Shown here piece after piece: positions 8,267 to 17,849 of a DNA stretch of 63,169 nucleotides (positions within the stretch are counted from its first letter, which is position 1; each line of letters starts with the position of its first letter). Where the stretch lies: NCBI GenBank assembly GCA_044353505.1, contig JBILBU010000010.1:1-63169 (forward strand), in the 5' to 3' direction. The position numbers were made by a program, and so were the translations under genes. The DNA is from Pollutibacter sp044353505. GTDB taxonomy: Bacteria > Bacteroidota > Bacteroidia > Chitinophagales > Chitinophagaceae. Below the pieces are notes generated by a model, which had not been told where the DNA came from, did no database searches, and was given only the letters and a program-made list of their open reading frames with translations.

Positions 8267-10117
8267 TTATTTATCCAGCCTTTTTATTAACTCTTGAATG
8301 GAGATGGTGATGATTTTACCCAGGGGCTTACCATCGCGGTATGTAATCACCCGAAAAGTATCTGCATCTTTGGGGATGCTTAACTTTTCACCCTTGTTAT
8401 ATTTTGGTGTATGATGATCAGGGTATACATTCTCGAAAGAATAGTAAATATCTAATCCCTCCAGCTCAGTATCTACCTGAATAAGCAAACTATCTTGAGC
8501 ACCTTTAAGAGGTGTAACAATTGCATCATAGAAGCTGGTTGCATAGTTGATATCAGATTTAGACAATCGTTTTAAATGAGCTTCAGTTCTACCAACAAAT
8601 TGATTCCAATTTTTATCCGCTTTTTCAGACCAGAGTACTTCAGATAAAGCAAAAGAACGAGGCCACAACATATACTCCGCATGTCGGAATGTAGGCACAC
8701 TTTCAGTCCACAAATTACCCTGCCCACCAAGAATATAATTCGCATCAACTCCATCAGGAAGGGGCTCAAAATCATATACTGTTTTAAACCGAAGCATGCT
8801 GTATGTTGGAGGCTCGATTGAAGGATCCCCCTGGTAAAGATCCAGATAGGCATAATCAGTTGGGCTCATCACTACATGATGATTTTGTTTGGCTGCAGCA
8901 ATGCCACCGCCCATTCCGCGCCAACTCATGACTGATGCCTTGGGAGCCAAACCACCTTCCAGAATCTCATCCCAGCCCATAAGCTTTTTACCCTTCTGCT
9001 CAAGCATTTTCTCTAGGCGTTTAATAAAATAGCTCTGGAGTTCATTGGTGTTTTTTAGTCCATTTTCCTTCATGCGTTGTTGACAATCCTCACACTTTTC
9101 CCAAAATCCTTTGTAGCACTCATCACCACCAATATGGATATATTCAAAAGGAAATACTTCGGCAACTTCTGTAAACACTTTATCCAGGAATTCAAAAGTT
9201 GACTCTTTACCTGCGCACAGAGAATTGTCATCTATCCCGTAAAATTTACAACCTGGATTAACTTTGTAGTTGAGTTTTGTAGATGAGAGAAAAGGATATG
9301 CAGCAATTGCAGCGAGACTATGACCAGGAACATCAATTTCTGGCAATACATCAACAAATCTGGCTGAAGCATAAGCAATCAACTCTTTAAGCTCTTGTTG
9401 TGTATAGAAGCCACCATAGGTAGCGGCTTCGCCTTCTTGCGGACAATCACGATCCCACCACAACCCAGTGCGAGGAACACGCCAAGCAGCTACTGATGTT
9501 AGCTCAGGAAGTGTGTTGATTTGCATTCTCCATCCCTGATCATCCGTGAGGTGCAAGTGAAGGATATTAAATTTATAGATGACCATTTGATCAATCATGC
9601 GCTTAACCTGATCCATAGAAAAGAAATGCCTGCTGACATCCAGCATCAATCCACGCCAAGGGAATCGGGGTTCATCTTTTATAGACACTGCAGGGATATT
9701 CAACTCCCCTTCTATTGGAATCATTTGCAACAAACTCTGAACACCATAAAAAAGACCTTGGGGCGTTAACGCTTTTACCACAACTGAATTGCTGGAAACA
9801 TCCAAGAGATATCCCTCTTTTTCAGTAGCTGCTTTTGGATCGATGATAAGATTGATAGCCCTTGATTTTACAGGAGTTCCAGATGTTGAAACCACTGCTG
9901 GAAGAAAATTAGTTGCAGACTTAATCATGTCTGATGTATAGGCTGCCAAAAATTTCAGTTGCTCATCATTAAACAGAACAACAATTTTATCATTGATAAC
10001 AAATTGTCCGCTTTTCAGTGCAATCTCCTTCGGCTGAGGAATGATATTAATTTGTTGAGCCTGAGTTGAAAATGAAAAACAGCATAACAAAAATAAAGTA
10101 CGAATTACTATGTGCAT
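8267..10117 (-). CDS. GH20 beta-N-acetylhexosaminidase
   Basis: A 616-residue secreted exo-hexosaminidase that removes terminal beta-GlcNAc or GalNAc. A signal peptide (hydrophobic to about residue 20, STQAQQ) is followed by the GH20b domain and the catalytic barrel with the hallmark blocks HLHLTDDQGWR (about 190) and HIGGDECYKGFW (about 325), the latter containing the catalytic Asp-Glu pair. A trailing beta-sandwich domain of the chitobiase C type (from about 535) contains TELEGLDIYYSFEN. It is 86 bp upstream of the GH2 gene in the same operon. Presence of a hexosaminidase suggests an amino-sugar-containing glycan as one target. Confidence 0.93.
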   Translation of the reverse strand: MHIVIRTLFLLCCFSFSTQAQQINIIPQPKEIALKSGQFVINDKIVVLFNDEQLKFLAAYTSDMIKSATNFLPAVVSTSGTPVKSRAINLIIDPKAATEKEGYLLDVSSNSVVVKALTPQGLFYGVQSLLQMIPIEGELNIPAVSIKDEPRFPWRGLMLDVSRHFFSMDQVKRMIDQMVIYKFNILHLHLTDDQGWRMQINTLPELTSVAAWRVPRTGLWWDRDCPQEGEAATYGGFYTQQELKELIAYASARFVDVLPEIDVPGHSLAAIAAYPFLSSTKLNYKVNPGCKFYGIDDNSLCAGKESTFEFLDKVFTEVAEVFPFEYIHIGGDECYKGFWEKCEDCQQRMKENGLKNTNELQSYFIKRLEKMLEQKGKKLMGWDEILEGGLAPKASVMSWRGMGGGIAAAKQNHHVVMSPTDYAYLDLYQGDPSIEPPTYSMLRFKTVYDFEPLPDGVDANYILGGQGNLWTESVPTFRHAEYMLWPRSFALSEVLWSEKADKNWNQFVGRTEAHLKRLSKSDINYATSFYDAIVTPLKGAQDSLLIQVDTELEGLDIYYSFENVYPDHHTPKYNKGEKLSIPKDADTFRVITYRDGKPLGKIITISIQELIKRLDK

Positions 10118-10161
10118 GGATAGTTGATTTTAGAGGGCAGAAATTACACCATTATCTTGAG

Positions 10162-11778
10162 CTATTTCAGCGTGGTGGATAATTTGGTAATGACATCACT
10201 TTGAATCAACAGTTTTCCGTTTGCATAAACCCTTAATCCCTTCCCTCGGTTATATTTATCCCCGTTTTTGTCCCACAACACAGTAACATTTGCTCCCTTG
10301 TAATAGATATTCTCTAAACAGAACCAATCCCAGCTGGATGGCACCAATGGATTGATGGTTAGGGTATCATCCAAAGATGGTCGCAGACCGATTAGACCGG
10401 TAATCACATTGTCATTATAGGTGGAGTGATTGTAATAAATACCCCGCTCTTTGAACCCATGGTTATGGCCTTGGATTTCCATGCGGGTTCTGGCAAGCCA
10501 ATCTCCAGTAAATGGATTGAGGTTCTCATCGATCCATAAATCATTACTGATGACTGTATCTCCATCAGGAGGAATCTGCCTAAAGCGATGAGATTTCGTA
10601 TAGTTCTTAAAAGTCTGAAAAAAATCCTCTTTCGATACCACGTCTTGATTGTAGTTGTTTAATACATTGGCCAACGCAGTGAGTGTTTGAGAAGTTGCAA
10701 AAGGCCAGCTTGGTCCGTTCCATTGGCATTCATGGCCTTCGTAGCTGACTTTAAATCCAGGATGTCGTTGTTCTGCAGTAGTCGGACCGAAAGGCGCATA
10801 AAATCCTTTGGGGTCCATGAGCTGTTTCCAAGCTTTTTCATAGCCTTGGTTTTTAGGAACAAGGTTCACGTACCAAGGAACAAAGCCCAATAATTCTCTC
10901 GCAGAAGAAAGCGTATCAGCTGCTTTATCGTTGGGCGTTTCCGACCTGGGTATTACCTTAAAAAATTCTGCGTTCTTATCCCACAACTTATCCAACACCA
11001 GGTTTTTTGTTTTCTCTGCCTCGGATAAATACTGTGTTTGGATATCCTTCAACCCATGCAATCCTGCTATATAAGATATTGCTCTTGCATCGGCATACAT
11101 GTAGCTGTTGATTGTTGGTCTCTTTCCTGTGCCCCCAATGGCAACTTCCATTCCATCTTGGCCATCATACTGCCAGAACAAACCGTCTGGATCTTGTCTG
11201 CGATTTTGCCATTCCTTGTAGTTGCCAATAAGATCGGGAAGAACATCTGATAAGAGTGCAGCATCAGGATGCACCATGTGATAATTCAAAAAACTTTCTG
11301 CAATCCAAAAGCTGTATACATAAGGGTTTCCGCCTTTCCTGAGCCAAAAAAGACCATAGTCGCGCATTATTTTAGGGTCGCGCAACCACCTGCCTTCCAT
11401 AAAATGATGCCCCGCCGGGCAGGAGATGCTATTGTATTTTCCAGCCCAAGAAACGGCAGGCATGAATTCTGTAATTACATACCCATCAGCAGTTTCTTTG
11501 ATATGCTTTCTGAATGTCCACCACCGGTAATAATAAACTTCCTCAATTTCTGTATCCGGACAACTCAACAACGGAATATTTTTTGCAAGAAAATCCCAGC
11601 TTTGCTCATTGGGTATCATCTTGGTTTCCGGAATGACATCCACATGCAGATTCAAGGTGTCTTGTTTATTAAAATAATCAATATATCGCTTATACTCCTG
11701 CTGATCAAGGACCTGCCGGGTTGGATACTTGCAGCTTAATAAGCAGAGCAGTAGCAGCAGGCTGAGGTTTGTCTTCAT
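10162..11778 (-). CDS. MGH1-like glycoside hydrolase lipoprotein ((alpha/alpha)6 barrel, GH63/GH37-like)
   Basis: A 538-residue lipoprotein. The ATG at 11778 gives a good lipoprotein signal (MKTNLSLLLLLCLLSC), better than the longer frame from 11814. The catalytic part resembles mannosylglycerate-hydrolase-type/trehalase-like (alpha/alpha)6 enzymes: WRKHIKET-like and SWAGKYNSISCPAGHH near the front, NSYMYADARAISY in the middle, HECQWNGPSWPFATSQTLTAL near residue 345 and NGF/HNHG-type motifs later, then a small beta domain. It is the first gene of the long minus-strand operon; the GH20 gene follows 44 bp later. Substrate not known. Confidence 0.7.
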   Translation of the reverse strand: MKTNLSLLLLLCLLSCKYPTRQVLDQQEYKRYIDYFNKQDTLNLHVDVIPETKMIPNEQSWDFLAKNIPLLSCPDTEIEEVYYYRWWTFRKHIKETADGYVITEFMPAVSWAGKYNSISCPAGHHFMEGRWLRDPKIMRDYGLFWLRKGGNPYVYSFWIAESFLNYHMVHPDAALLSDVLPDLIGNYKEWQNRRQDPDGLFWQYDGQDGMEVAIGGTGKRPTINSYMYADARAISYIAGLHGLKDIQTQYLSEAEKTKNLVLDKLWDKNAEFFKVIPRSETPNDKAADTLSSARELLGFVPWYVNLVPKNQGYEKAWKQLMDPKGFYAPFGPTTAEQRHPGFKVSYEGHECQWNGPSWPFATSQTLTALANVLNNYNQDVVSKEDFFQTFKNYTKSHRFRQIPPDGDTVISNDLWIDENLNPFTGDWLARTRMEIQGHNHGFKERGIYYNHSTYNDNVITGLIGLRPSLDDTLTINPLVPSSWDWFCLENIYYKGANVTVLWDKNGDKYNRGKGLRVYANGKLLIQSDVITKLSTTLK

Positions 11779-12032
11779 AAAAAAGTGGTTACTTGAAAAA
11801 ACACCAACATCCATATCAACTTATCAGTGTTCAGTTTTGCTAGGATGATGAGCCCATTAAAGATAATAAATTGACGTAGATGCTGTAAAGAAAAAAAGGA
11901 ACAGCGGTCAGTTTTTTTTCAACCATTTCTCTCTGTTACTTAGAATAGAAATAGTTATAGATTAAGTTTCAATAGATTTGTAAGGCCCAAGAAAATCCAA
12001 ACAATATGCCACACAGCATCATACAATCAACC
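11779..12032. promoter_or_regulatory. Divergent intergenic region with a TAnnTTTG promoter box for the GH43-like gene
   Basis: This spacer separates the minus-strand glycosidase operon from the plus-strand GH43-like/sulfatase pair. TAGATTTG at 11973-11980 matches the Bacteroidota -7 consensus TAnnTTTG and would start a transcript near 11987. No convincing -33 TTTG was found at the usual distance, and no clear promoter for the minus-strand side was recognised. Confidence 0.4.
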
Positions 12033-13085
12033 ATGGCCAAACAATTATTTATCGCCTTATTAGGCAGCATCTTTCTTTTTTCTTGTGCGAGCACAAGGAA
12101 TGCATCATCCGTGGTCACGCAAAAAGAGATGGAGTCAGTTTACGAAAAAGTTAAGACCCCATACAAACAGGGTATTGTATTTCAACATCCAGACTCCTCG
12201 AAGTTGATTGATAGTCCATCTATATTCCGTTGGAAAAGAAAATGGTGGATGACCTACATCATTTTTGATGGGAGGGGCTATGAGACATGGCTTGCGAAGA
12301 GCGACAACTTAATTGAATGGGAATCGAAAGGGAGAATAATGTCATTCACTGATACAGGATGGGATGCAAATCAAAAAGCGGGATACATGGCCCTATTGGA
12401 TATCAAATGGGGAGGCTCATACAAACCCGCTGCATATTATGGTAACTATTGGATGTCTTACCTTGGCGGCGCAGTTAAAGGATATGAGGCAGGGCAACTG
12501 GGCGTTGGCTTAGCAAGAACCATAGATCCCAGTGAAACAAAAGAATGGGAGCGTATACCGCGGCCAATTCTTGCGGCTCATGACAACGATGCCAGATGGT
12601 TTGAGAACAGCACCATATACAAAAGCTATATTATCAAAGATAAAAAAAGACATACCGGCAAGCCCTTTGTGATGTTTTATAATGCGGCAGGCGATACTGC
12701 AACTTATGAAAGCATTGGGATGGCAGTTTCCGACAACATGGTTGATTGGAAACGCTATGGCAGCAATCCTGTAATCAGTCGTTTTAAAAAAGGCACCATT
12801 TGTGGAGATGCCCAAATTGCTAAAGTGGGTAAACTCTATGTGATGTTTTACTTTGGCGCATTCTGGAATGGTGATGCTCATGCATATGATCGATTTGCCT
12901 GCTCTTATGACTTGATTAATTGGACAGATTGGAAAGGAGAAGACCTCATCAAGCCATCAGAATCATATGACAACACATTTGCACACAAACCCTTTGTAAT
13001 CAACTGGAAGGATAAGGTTTACCACTTTTACAATGCAGTTGGTGAAAACGGAAGAGTGATTGCATTAGCAACCTCTACACCATAG
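12033..13085 (+). CDS. GH43-like five-bladed beta-propeller glycosidase lipoprotein
   Basis: A 350-residue lipoprotein. The ATG at 12033 gives a compact lipoprotein signal (MAKQLFIALLGSIFLFSC); an ATG at 12006 would add nine residues. The body shows repeated blade motifs of five-bladed propeller glycosidases (DSPSIFRWKRKWWMTYIIFD, TWLAKSDNLIEWE, NSTIYKSYIIK, ICGDAQIAKVGKLYVMFYFG, HKPFVINWKDKVYHFY). Such proteins are annotated as GH43, GH117 or GH130 relatives; this one was not placed further. It is followed 38 bp later by a sulfatase, so a sulfated oligosaccharide is a plausible target. Confidence 0.65.
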   Translation: MAKQLFIALLGSIFLFSCASTRNASSVVTQKEMESVYEKVKTPYKQGIVFQHPDSSKLIDSPSIFRWKRKWWMTYIIFDGRGYETWLAKSDNLIEWESKGRIMSFTDTGWDANQKAGYMALLDIKWGGSYKPAAYYGNYWMSYLGGAVKGYEAGQLGVGLARTIDPSETKEWERIPRPILAAHDNDARWFENSTIYKSYIIKDKKRHTGKPFVMFYNAAGDTATYESIGMAVSDNMVDWKRYGSNPVISRFKKGTICGDAQIAKVGKLYVMFYFGAFWNGDAHAYDRFACSYDLINWTDWKGEDLIKPSESYDNTFAHKPFVINWKDKVYHFYNAVGENGRVIALATSTP

Positions 13086-13123
13086 AAGAAAATCAATGCT
13101 GGTCGTATCATTTAAATTTTAGC

Positions 13124-14620
13124 ATGAACATCATCAACTATTTCTTTTGCTTGATTTTAATCAGCAGCTCCCCTCTTGGGTCATTAGCTCAGCATACTAA
13201 GCCAAACATCATCTACATATTGGCAGACGACCTAGGCTATGGTGATGTGAGCTGCATGAATGAACAATCAAAAATTAAAACGACCCATGTTGATGCACTG
13301 GCAAAAGCAGGAATGAGGTTTACCGATGCACACAGCAATTCTTCTGTATGCACACCCACAAGATATGGCATCATGACAGGCAGATATGCCTGGAGAAGCA
13401 AATTAAGCAATGGTGTTACCTGGAGTTACGACAGTTCATTAATCGAGGATGGCAGAAAGACTGTTGCAACGATGCTCAAGCAAGCGGGTTATGCTACAGC
13501 ATGCATTGGAAAATGGCATTTGGGCTTGGACTGGGGAAAAGACAGTTCAGGCAATATCGATTTATTCAAACCCATTAAAAGAGGTCCAATTACAATGGGC
13601 TTTGATTACTTCTTTGGCATTACCGCTTCTTTAGATATTCCCCCATATGTATACATCCGTAACGACAGAATTACAGCGAGTTCAATTGACACGATAGAGG
13701 CAACTAGTGGGAAAAGCTTCTGGCGTAAGGGGCCAATTGGCAATGATTTTAAACATGAGGAAGTAATGCCTAAATGCATTGAAGCTTCGATTGAGTTCAT
13801 CCAAGAGGAGGCAAAAAAAGAAAAACCTTTTTTCTTGTACCTCCCCCTTCCTGCTCCACACACGCCCATTTTGCCAACATCAGCCTACAAAGGAAAAACT
13901 GGAACAAATGAGTATGGAGATTTTGTGTTAATGATGGATGATATGGTTGGGAGAATTATTGACGCAGTAAAAAAAGCAGGAGTTGAAGAGAATACCATGA
14001 TTGTTTTTACAAGCGATAATGGGTGTTCCCCATCGGCGAATTTTAAGGAGCTTGAAGAAGCCGGGCACCATCCGAGCCATGAGTACAGAGGAGCAAAAGC
14101 TGACATCTATGAAGGCGGTCACCGTGTACCATTCATCGTCAAGTGGCCAAAACAGGTTAACGACAACAGCGTTTCCAACAAGACGATATCCCTAACTGAC
14201 TTTTTTGCAACCATTGCAGAAATCAATCATCAGTCCATAGAAGATAATTCCGGGGAGGATAGCTATAGCCTGTTGCCGATATTGCTCAACAATAGAAAAA
14301 CAAGGTACCACAGAGCAGATGTTATACATCATTCGATTGACGGAAGCTTTGCCATCAGAAAAGGAAAATGGAAGTTGGAATTCTGTTCCGGATCTGGAGG
14401 TTGGAGTTATCCTACTCCGGAGGAAACAGAATCCCATATACTTCCACCTGTTCAGTTATACAATATGAAAAAAGACAGCAGCGAACAACATAATTTATAT
14501 TCAAAGCATCCATCTCTAGTCAGCGAGATGACTACATTGATGCAAAGCCAAATAGATAATGGGAGAAGTACTCCTGGCCTGCGCCAACAAAATGCCCTGT
14601 CAATTAAACTACTTAAATAA
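13124..14620 (+). CDS. Secreted S1-family sulfatase
   Basis: A 498-residue type I sulfatase with a cleavable signal (ending GSLAQ near residue 23). Cys76 lies in C-T-P-T-R, the motif converted to formylglycine by the sulfatase-maturating enzyme. Metal ligands Asp35-Asp36 (ILADDLGYGD) and a later TSDNG motif (about 305) complete the active site, and GKWHLG lies near 130. Length fits arylsulfatases and N-acetylgalactosamine-6-sulfatase-like enzymes. It is in a short plus-strand unit with the GH43-like lipoprotein, suggesting desulfation of the same glycan. No maturase gene is in the window. Confidence 0.92.
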   Translation: MNIINYFFCLILISSSPLGSLAQHTKPNIIYILADDLGYGDVSCMNEQSKIKTTHVDALAKAGMRFTDAHSNSSVCTPTRYGIMTGRYAWRSKLSNGVTWSYDSSLIEDGRKTVATMLKQAGYATACIGKWHLGLDWGKDSSGNIDLFKPIKRGPITMGFDYFFGITASLDIPPYVYIRNDRITASSIDTIEATSGKSFWRKGPIGNDFKHEEVMPKCIEASIEFIQEEAKKEKPFFLYLPLPAPHTPILPTSAYKGKTGTNEYGDFVLMMDDMVGRIIDAVKKAGVEENTMIVFTSDNGCSPSANFKELEEAGHHPSHEYRGAKADIYEGGHRVPFIVKWPKQVNDNSVSNKTISLTDFFATIAEINHQSIEDNSGEDSYSLLPILLNNRKTRYHRADVIHHSIDGSFAIRKGKWKLEFCSGSGGWSYPTPEETESHILPPVQLYNMKKDSSEQHNLYSKHPSLVSEMTTLMQSQIDNGRSTPGLRQQNALSIKLLK

Positions 14621-14659
14621 AGAGTTGCTTATCACCAAAATGAGAGATCTCAATAATCT

Positions 14660-15607
14660 TTATAGCTTGAGAAGCACCTTGTTTATAACGTGAATAACTC
14701 CATTAGATGCCATAATATTTGCACGAACGATATTGGAAGCTGTTGAGTTTCCAGTTCCCTTGACCGTTGCTCCATTCATCAATGAAATAGTGACCGTTGC
14801 TCCATCCAATGTAGCTGGCTGTGCTCCTTCCGTAAGATCAGAGGAGAATACCCTTCCAGCCAAAACGTGATAAGTTAAAATAGCTGCCAAGGTATTCGGA
14901 TCAGCGGCATTGATGTCGTTTACGGTTGCAAATCCTGCATCACGAAACGCTTGGTTTGTCGGAGCGAAAACAGTATAGATAGCCGGACCAGCCAAGACAG
15001 CTGCAACATTTGTAGTCCCTTCACTTGCCCTTACCACTGCAGCTTCTAAATAAGTAAATGTTGTGTCATCTATTACAGCTTCAACAATGCTCCCAGCAGG
15101 AGCCATCAACACGCCAGTCATCAAATGCATCACACCGTTGCTTGCAGTAATATCCGCCGCGGATACTTTGACCCCATTAATATATGCACCTGATGAATTT
15201 TTGGTAACGAAAATAGAGTCGCCCGACATGGTAATTAATTTTGCATTGGGGCCAGCAGGCAAGGCCGAAGAAATGTACTTTGTACTAATCGCATGATACA
15301 ATAAAATCTGCTTGAGCTGATTTCCTGTAAGATTACCTATTACTGTAGCATCAATTCCGGATGCAGTAAAGGCTTCATTCGTTGGTGCAAAAATGGTAAA
15401 TGATGCAGCAGCACTGTCAAGTGTTGAAGAGAGCCCAGCCTCCTCGATTGAAAGGTTTAATAGGGAAAGGTTAGACCTGGCTGCAGCTTCATCTTTTATA
15501 GTCAATAGCGGCAAATCATTGTCATCGTCTTTGTCGCAAGAAATAATCAGCAAAGAGAAAAAAAGCATTACGAGGAAGGCAGAAATAAAAGAAGCAATGT
15601 GTTTCAT
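14660..15607 (-). CDS. Lipoprotein with two fasciclin (FAS1) domains
   Basis: A 315-residue surface or periplasmic lipoprotein. The ATG at 15607 gives a lipoprotein signal with Cys in the SLLIISCDKDDD region, so the 55-codon upstream extension to 15772 is rejected. Two FAS1 modules follow (about 45-175 and 180-315), each with the H1 motif (FTIFAPTNEAFTASG and YTVFAPTNQAFRDAG) and the H2 region ending in ASNGVMHLMTGVL or ASNGVIHVINKVL. FAS1 proteins mediate adhesion or matrix binding. It converges with the sulfatase gene across a 39-bp spacer. Confidence 0.9.
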   Translation of the reverse strand: MKHIASFISAFLVMLFFSLLIISCDKDDDNDLPLLTIKDEAAARSNLSLLNLSIEEAGLSSTLDSAAASFTIFAPTNEAFTASGIDATVIGNLTGNQLKQILLYHAISTKYISSALPAGPNAKLITMSGDSIFVTKNSSGAYINGVKVSAADITASNGVMHLMTGVLMAPAGSIVEAVIDDTTFTYLEAAVVRASEGTTNVAAVLAGPAIYTVFAPTNQAFRDAGFATVNDINAADPNTLAAILTYHVLAGRVFSSDLTEGAQPATLDGATVTISLMNGATVKGTGNSTASNIVRANIMASNGVIHVINKVLLKL

Positions 15608-15854
15608 GTGTATTTTTTTTTGTTGAGCTAATATATTTCCAGGTTCATACTTCACAAATGATGGGCTACTATTAATTGTCAATTCATACTGAAAAATAAA
15701 TTGATTAGCAAGAATAGGAAATAGACCAACAATACATTGACAAGAATCAAGTGCAAGAATAACATTGGTCATTTCCGCAACTACCCGCTTGGAATTACCT
15801 TAAACCCTTAAAATAAAGTAATTCCAACTCCACAAAACAATTAAACACACTCCA

Positions 15855-16352
15855 ATGAAAAAAAACTTCATCGCCGCCCTTGTTTTTGTATCCCTATTTT
15901 CTGCAGGTGCATCAGCGCAAGAAAAAGATACGGTTGTTGCACTTCCTGAAATTCGAGTAACATCGCCAGTAGTTATTACAGACAAGGTGGCCAAGTCATT
16001 TCTTAAATCGTTTCCGGGAGCTGAAAGCTTGAGATGGTATAAATATGATCAAGATTATTTGGCCAAGTTCATTTTGAATGACATGGACCACAATGCTTTT
16101 TTTAGAAAAAATGGATTCCTAAAATATGATGTCAGCTATGGGTATGAAAAGCACATGCCAGACGCAATTAAAACACTTGTAAGAAGTGCTTATGACAACT
16201 ACGATATCTATAGAGCCATCAATGTGCAGTCCGAAGGCAGGGATGTATGGATCGTGAAATTAGAAGGGATGAAGAAATACGCCACCCTCAGGATTGAAGA
16301 TGGAGAAATAGACGAATTTGAACGATATGATAAAACAACAGCGTCTAAGTAA
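15855..16352 (+). CDS. Secreted PepSY-like (BLIP-fold) protein
   Basis: A 165-residue exported protein with a clear signal peptide (MKKNFIAALVFVSLFSAGASAQ). The mature part contains repeated aromatic/charged segments (FPGAESLRWYKYDQDYLAKFILND and later VWIVKLEGMKKYATLRIEDGEIDEFERY) like the PepSY-like domain proteins common in Bacteroidota. Function unknown. It stands alone, 135 bp before the permease operon and 247 bp from the divergent FAS1 gene. Confidence 0.6.
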   Translation: MKKNFIAALVFVSLFSAGASAQEKDTVVALPEIRVTSPVVITDKVAKSFLKSFPGAESLRWYKYDQDYLAKFILNDMDHNAFFRKNGFLKYDVSYGYEKHMPDAIKTLVRSAYDNYDIYRAINVQSEGRDVWIVKLEGMKKYATLRIEDGEIDEFERYDKTTASK

Positions 16353-16441
16353 TAAGCAGCATCATAAATATACTATACCCCATCAATTAACACCTTCTGC
16401 ATAAAAGCCAAAGCAAATTGAGCTTTAAGGGCAATTCTTCA

Positions 16442-16449
16442 TAAATTTG
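16442..16449 (+). promoter_or_regulatory. TAnnTTTG promoter box of the permease/ligase operon
   Basis: TAAATTTG matches the Bacteroidota -7 consensus exactly. An ATTG at 16417-16420 lies about 21 bp upstream and could be the -33 element. Transcription would start near 16456, inside the inverted repeat described next and about 30 bp before the permease ATG. Confidence 0.5.
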
Positions 16450-16476
16450 ACCGTCTTGCAACGATTCAAGACGATC
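16449..16476. promoter_or_regulatory. Inverted-repeat operator candidate before the permease gene
   Basis: GACCGTCTTG and CAAGACGATC form 10-bp arms with one mismatch (7 bp perfect: CGTCTTG/CAAGACG) around an 8-bp spacer. The repeat overlaps the last base of the -7 box and the expected transcription start, and ends 12 bp before the ATG. This is where a repressor would block initiation. No regulator gene is adjacent, so the binding protein is unknown; an RNA hairpin at the 5' end is the alternative. Confidence 0.45.
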
Positions 16477-16487
16477 ATTAACAACAG

Positions 16488-17822
16488 ATGCCCAACACAG
16501 AAGAGAATCAACCAGAAGAGAAGGGACTGAAAAGAACCCTAACGCCAATCATGCTTTGGGGCTTGGGGGTGGGATATGTCATCTCAGGAATGTATTTCGG
16601 GTGGAACCTCGGACTTGAAAAGGGAGGAACGTTAGGCCTTGCAGTAGCAACAGTGTTCATTGTGGTCATGTATGTCACCTTCACCTTCAGTTACAGTGAA
16701 CTCGCTTGTGCCATACCTAAAGCAGGGGGTGGATTTGACTATGCCAGCAGAGCACTAGGAAAAAACTGGGGCTTCGTTGCAGGAATGGCACAAAGCATAG
16801 AATTTATATTTGCCCCTCCAGCCATCGCATTTGCAATTGGTGCCTATTTTAATTTATTCTTTCCGCAAATCGCAATCTTACATATTGCCATATTTAGCTA
16901 TATCATCTTTACCGCACTCAATATTTATGGGGTAAAAGCAGCTGCAATTTTTGAGCTGGTAATTACCATTTTGGCGGTGGGCGAACTGGTTTTATTTGCA
17001 GGAATCACCCTTCCACATGTTGAGATAAACAACCTAAAACAAAATGCATTACCCAATGGCTGGTCAGGCATGTTTGCAGCAATACCTTTTGCAATCTGGT
17101 TCTTTCTGGGGATAGAAGGAGTAGCCAATGTTGCAGAAGAAACAATCAGACCAAAACGAACGATACTTATTGGGTTTGGTTCAGCAATCGCAACCCTTGT
17201 AGTACTTTGCTTGATTACCTTCATCAGCTCGACTGGCGTAGCAGGATGGGAAGCAATCGTTTATAAGGCCGACGGATCGGTATCCGATTCACCACTACCA
17301 CTGGCATTGGCAAAGATTGTAGGAGACAATAATGCACTCTATCATCTGTTAATTGCAATTGGATTATTTGGACTCATTGCTTCCTTTCACGGACTTATTC
17401 TTGCTGCTGGCAGATCCACCTTTGAGTTTGGGCGCGTTAGGTTTGCACCTCCAATCCTGGGAAAGATTCACAGAAAATATCAAACACCTGCAATTGCATT
17501 GCTGGTAAACATGTCGATAGGTATTTGTGCATTGTTAACTGGCAAAACCGCTGAAATCATTACCATATCAGTGTTTGGGGCGCTTACACTATACATCATT
17601 TCGATGATCTCAGTAATGAGATTAAGAGCAACTGAGCCAGCATTAGAAAGGCCGTTTAAAGTGCCTTTTTATCCCATCTTCCCAATCGTTGCTTTAACTA
17701 TCGCTACCATCTCCTTTACAGCCATGTTGATCTACAACATGAAAATGGGCATTATTTTTATATTGCTGCTTCTCATTTGTTTTTTAGCCTTCAAAATCAT
17801 CAGGCCAACCTACCAGAAATAA
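16488..17822 (+). CDS. eat: APC-superfamily permease, ethanolamine permease type
   Basis: A 444-residue inner-membrane transporter with about 12 hydrophobic segments. The first helix region GVGYVISGMYFGWNLGLEKGG, the PKAGGGFDYASRALG block and the helix FFLGIEGVANVAEETIRPKR closely resemble the ethanolamine permease branch of the amino acid-polyamine-organocation superfamily. It is the first gene of a four-gene operon (27 bp to the next gene) encoding a glutamine-synthetase-like ligase and two dehydrogenases, which suits import of an amino alcohol. Uptake of another small amine or amino acid is possible. Confidence 0.72.
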   Translation: MPNTEENQPEEKGLKRTLTPIMLWGLGVGYVISGMYFGWNLGLEKGGTLGLAVATVFIVVMYVTFTFSYSELACAIPKAGGGFDYASRALGKNWGFVAGMAQSIEFIFAPPAIAFAIGAYFNLFFPQIAILHIAIFSYIIFTALNIYGVKAAAIFELVITILAVGELVLFAGITLPHVEINNLKQNALPNGWSGMFAAIPFAIWFFLGIEGVANVAEETIRPKRTILIGFGSAIATLVVLCLITFISSTGVAGWEAIVYKADGSVSDSPLPLALAKIVGDNNALYHLLIAIGLFGLIASFHGLILAAGRSTFEFGRVRFAPPILGKIHRKYQTPAIALLVNMSIGICALLTGKTAEIITISVFGALTLYIISMISVMRLRATEPALERPFKVPFYPIFPIVALTIATISFTAMLIYNMKMGIIFILLLLICFLAFKIIRPTYQK

Positions 17823-17849
17823 AATACTCCTATACCTTAATTCAACATC

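Noticed and set aside
11269..11739. 156-codon plus-strand open frame
   Set aside because: It is antisense to the MGH1-like gene with implausible composition.
15608..15772. 55-codon N-terminal extension of the FAS1 lipoprotein
   Set aside because: The internal ATG at 15607 starts a clear lipoprotein signal; the extension is not signal-like.
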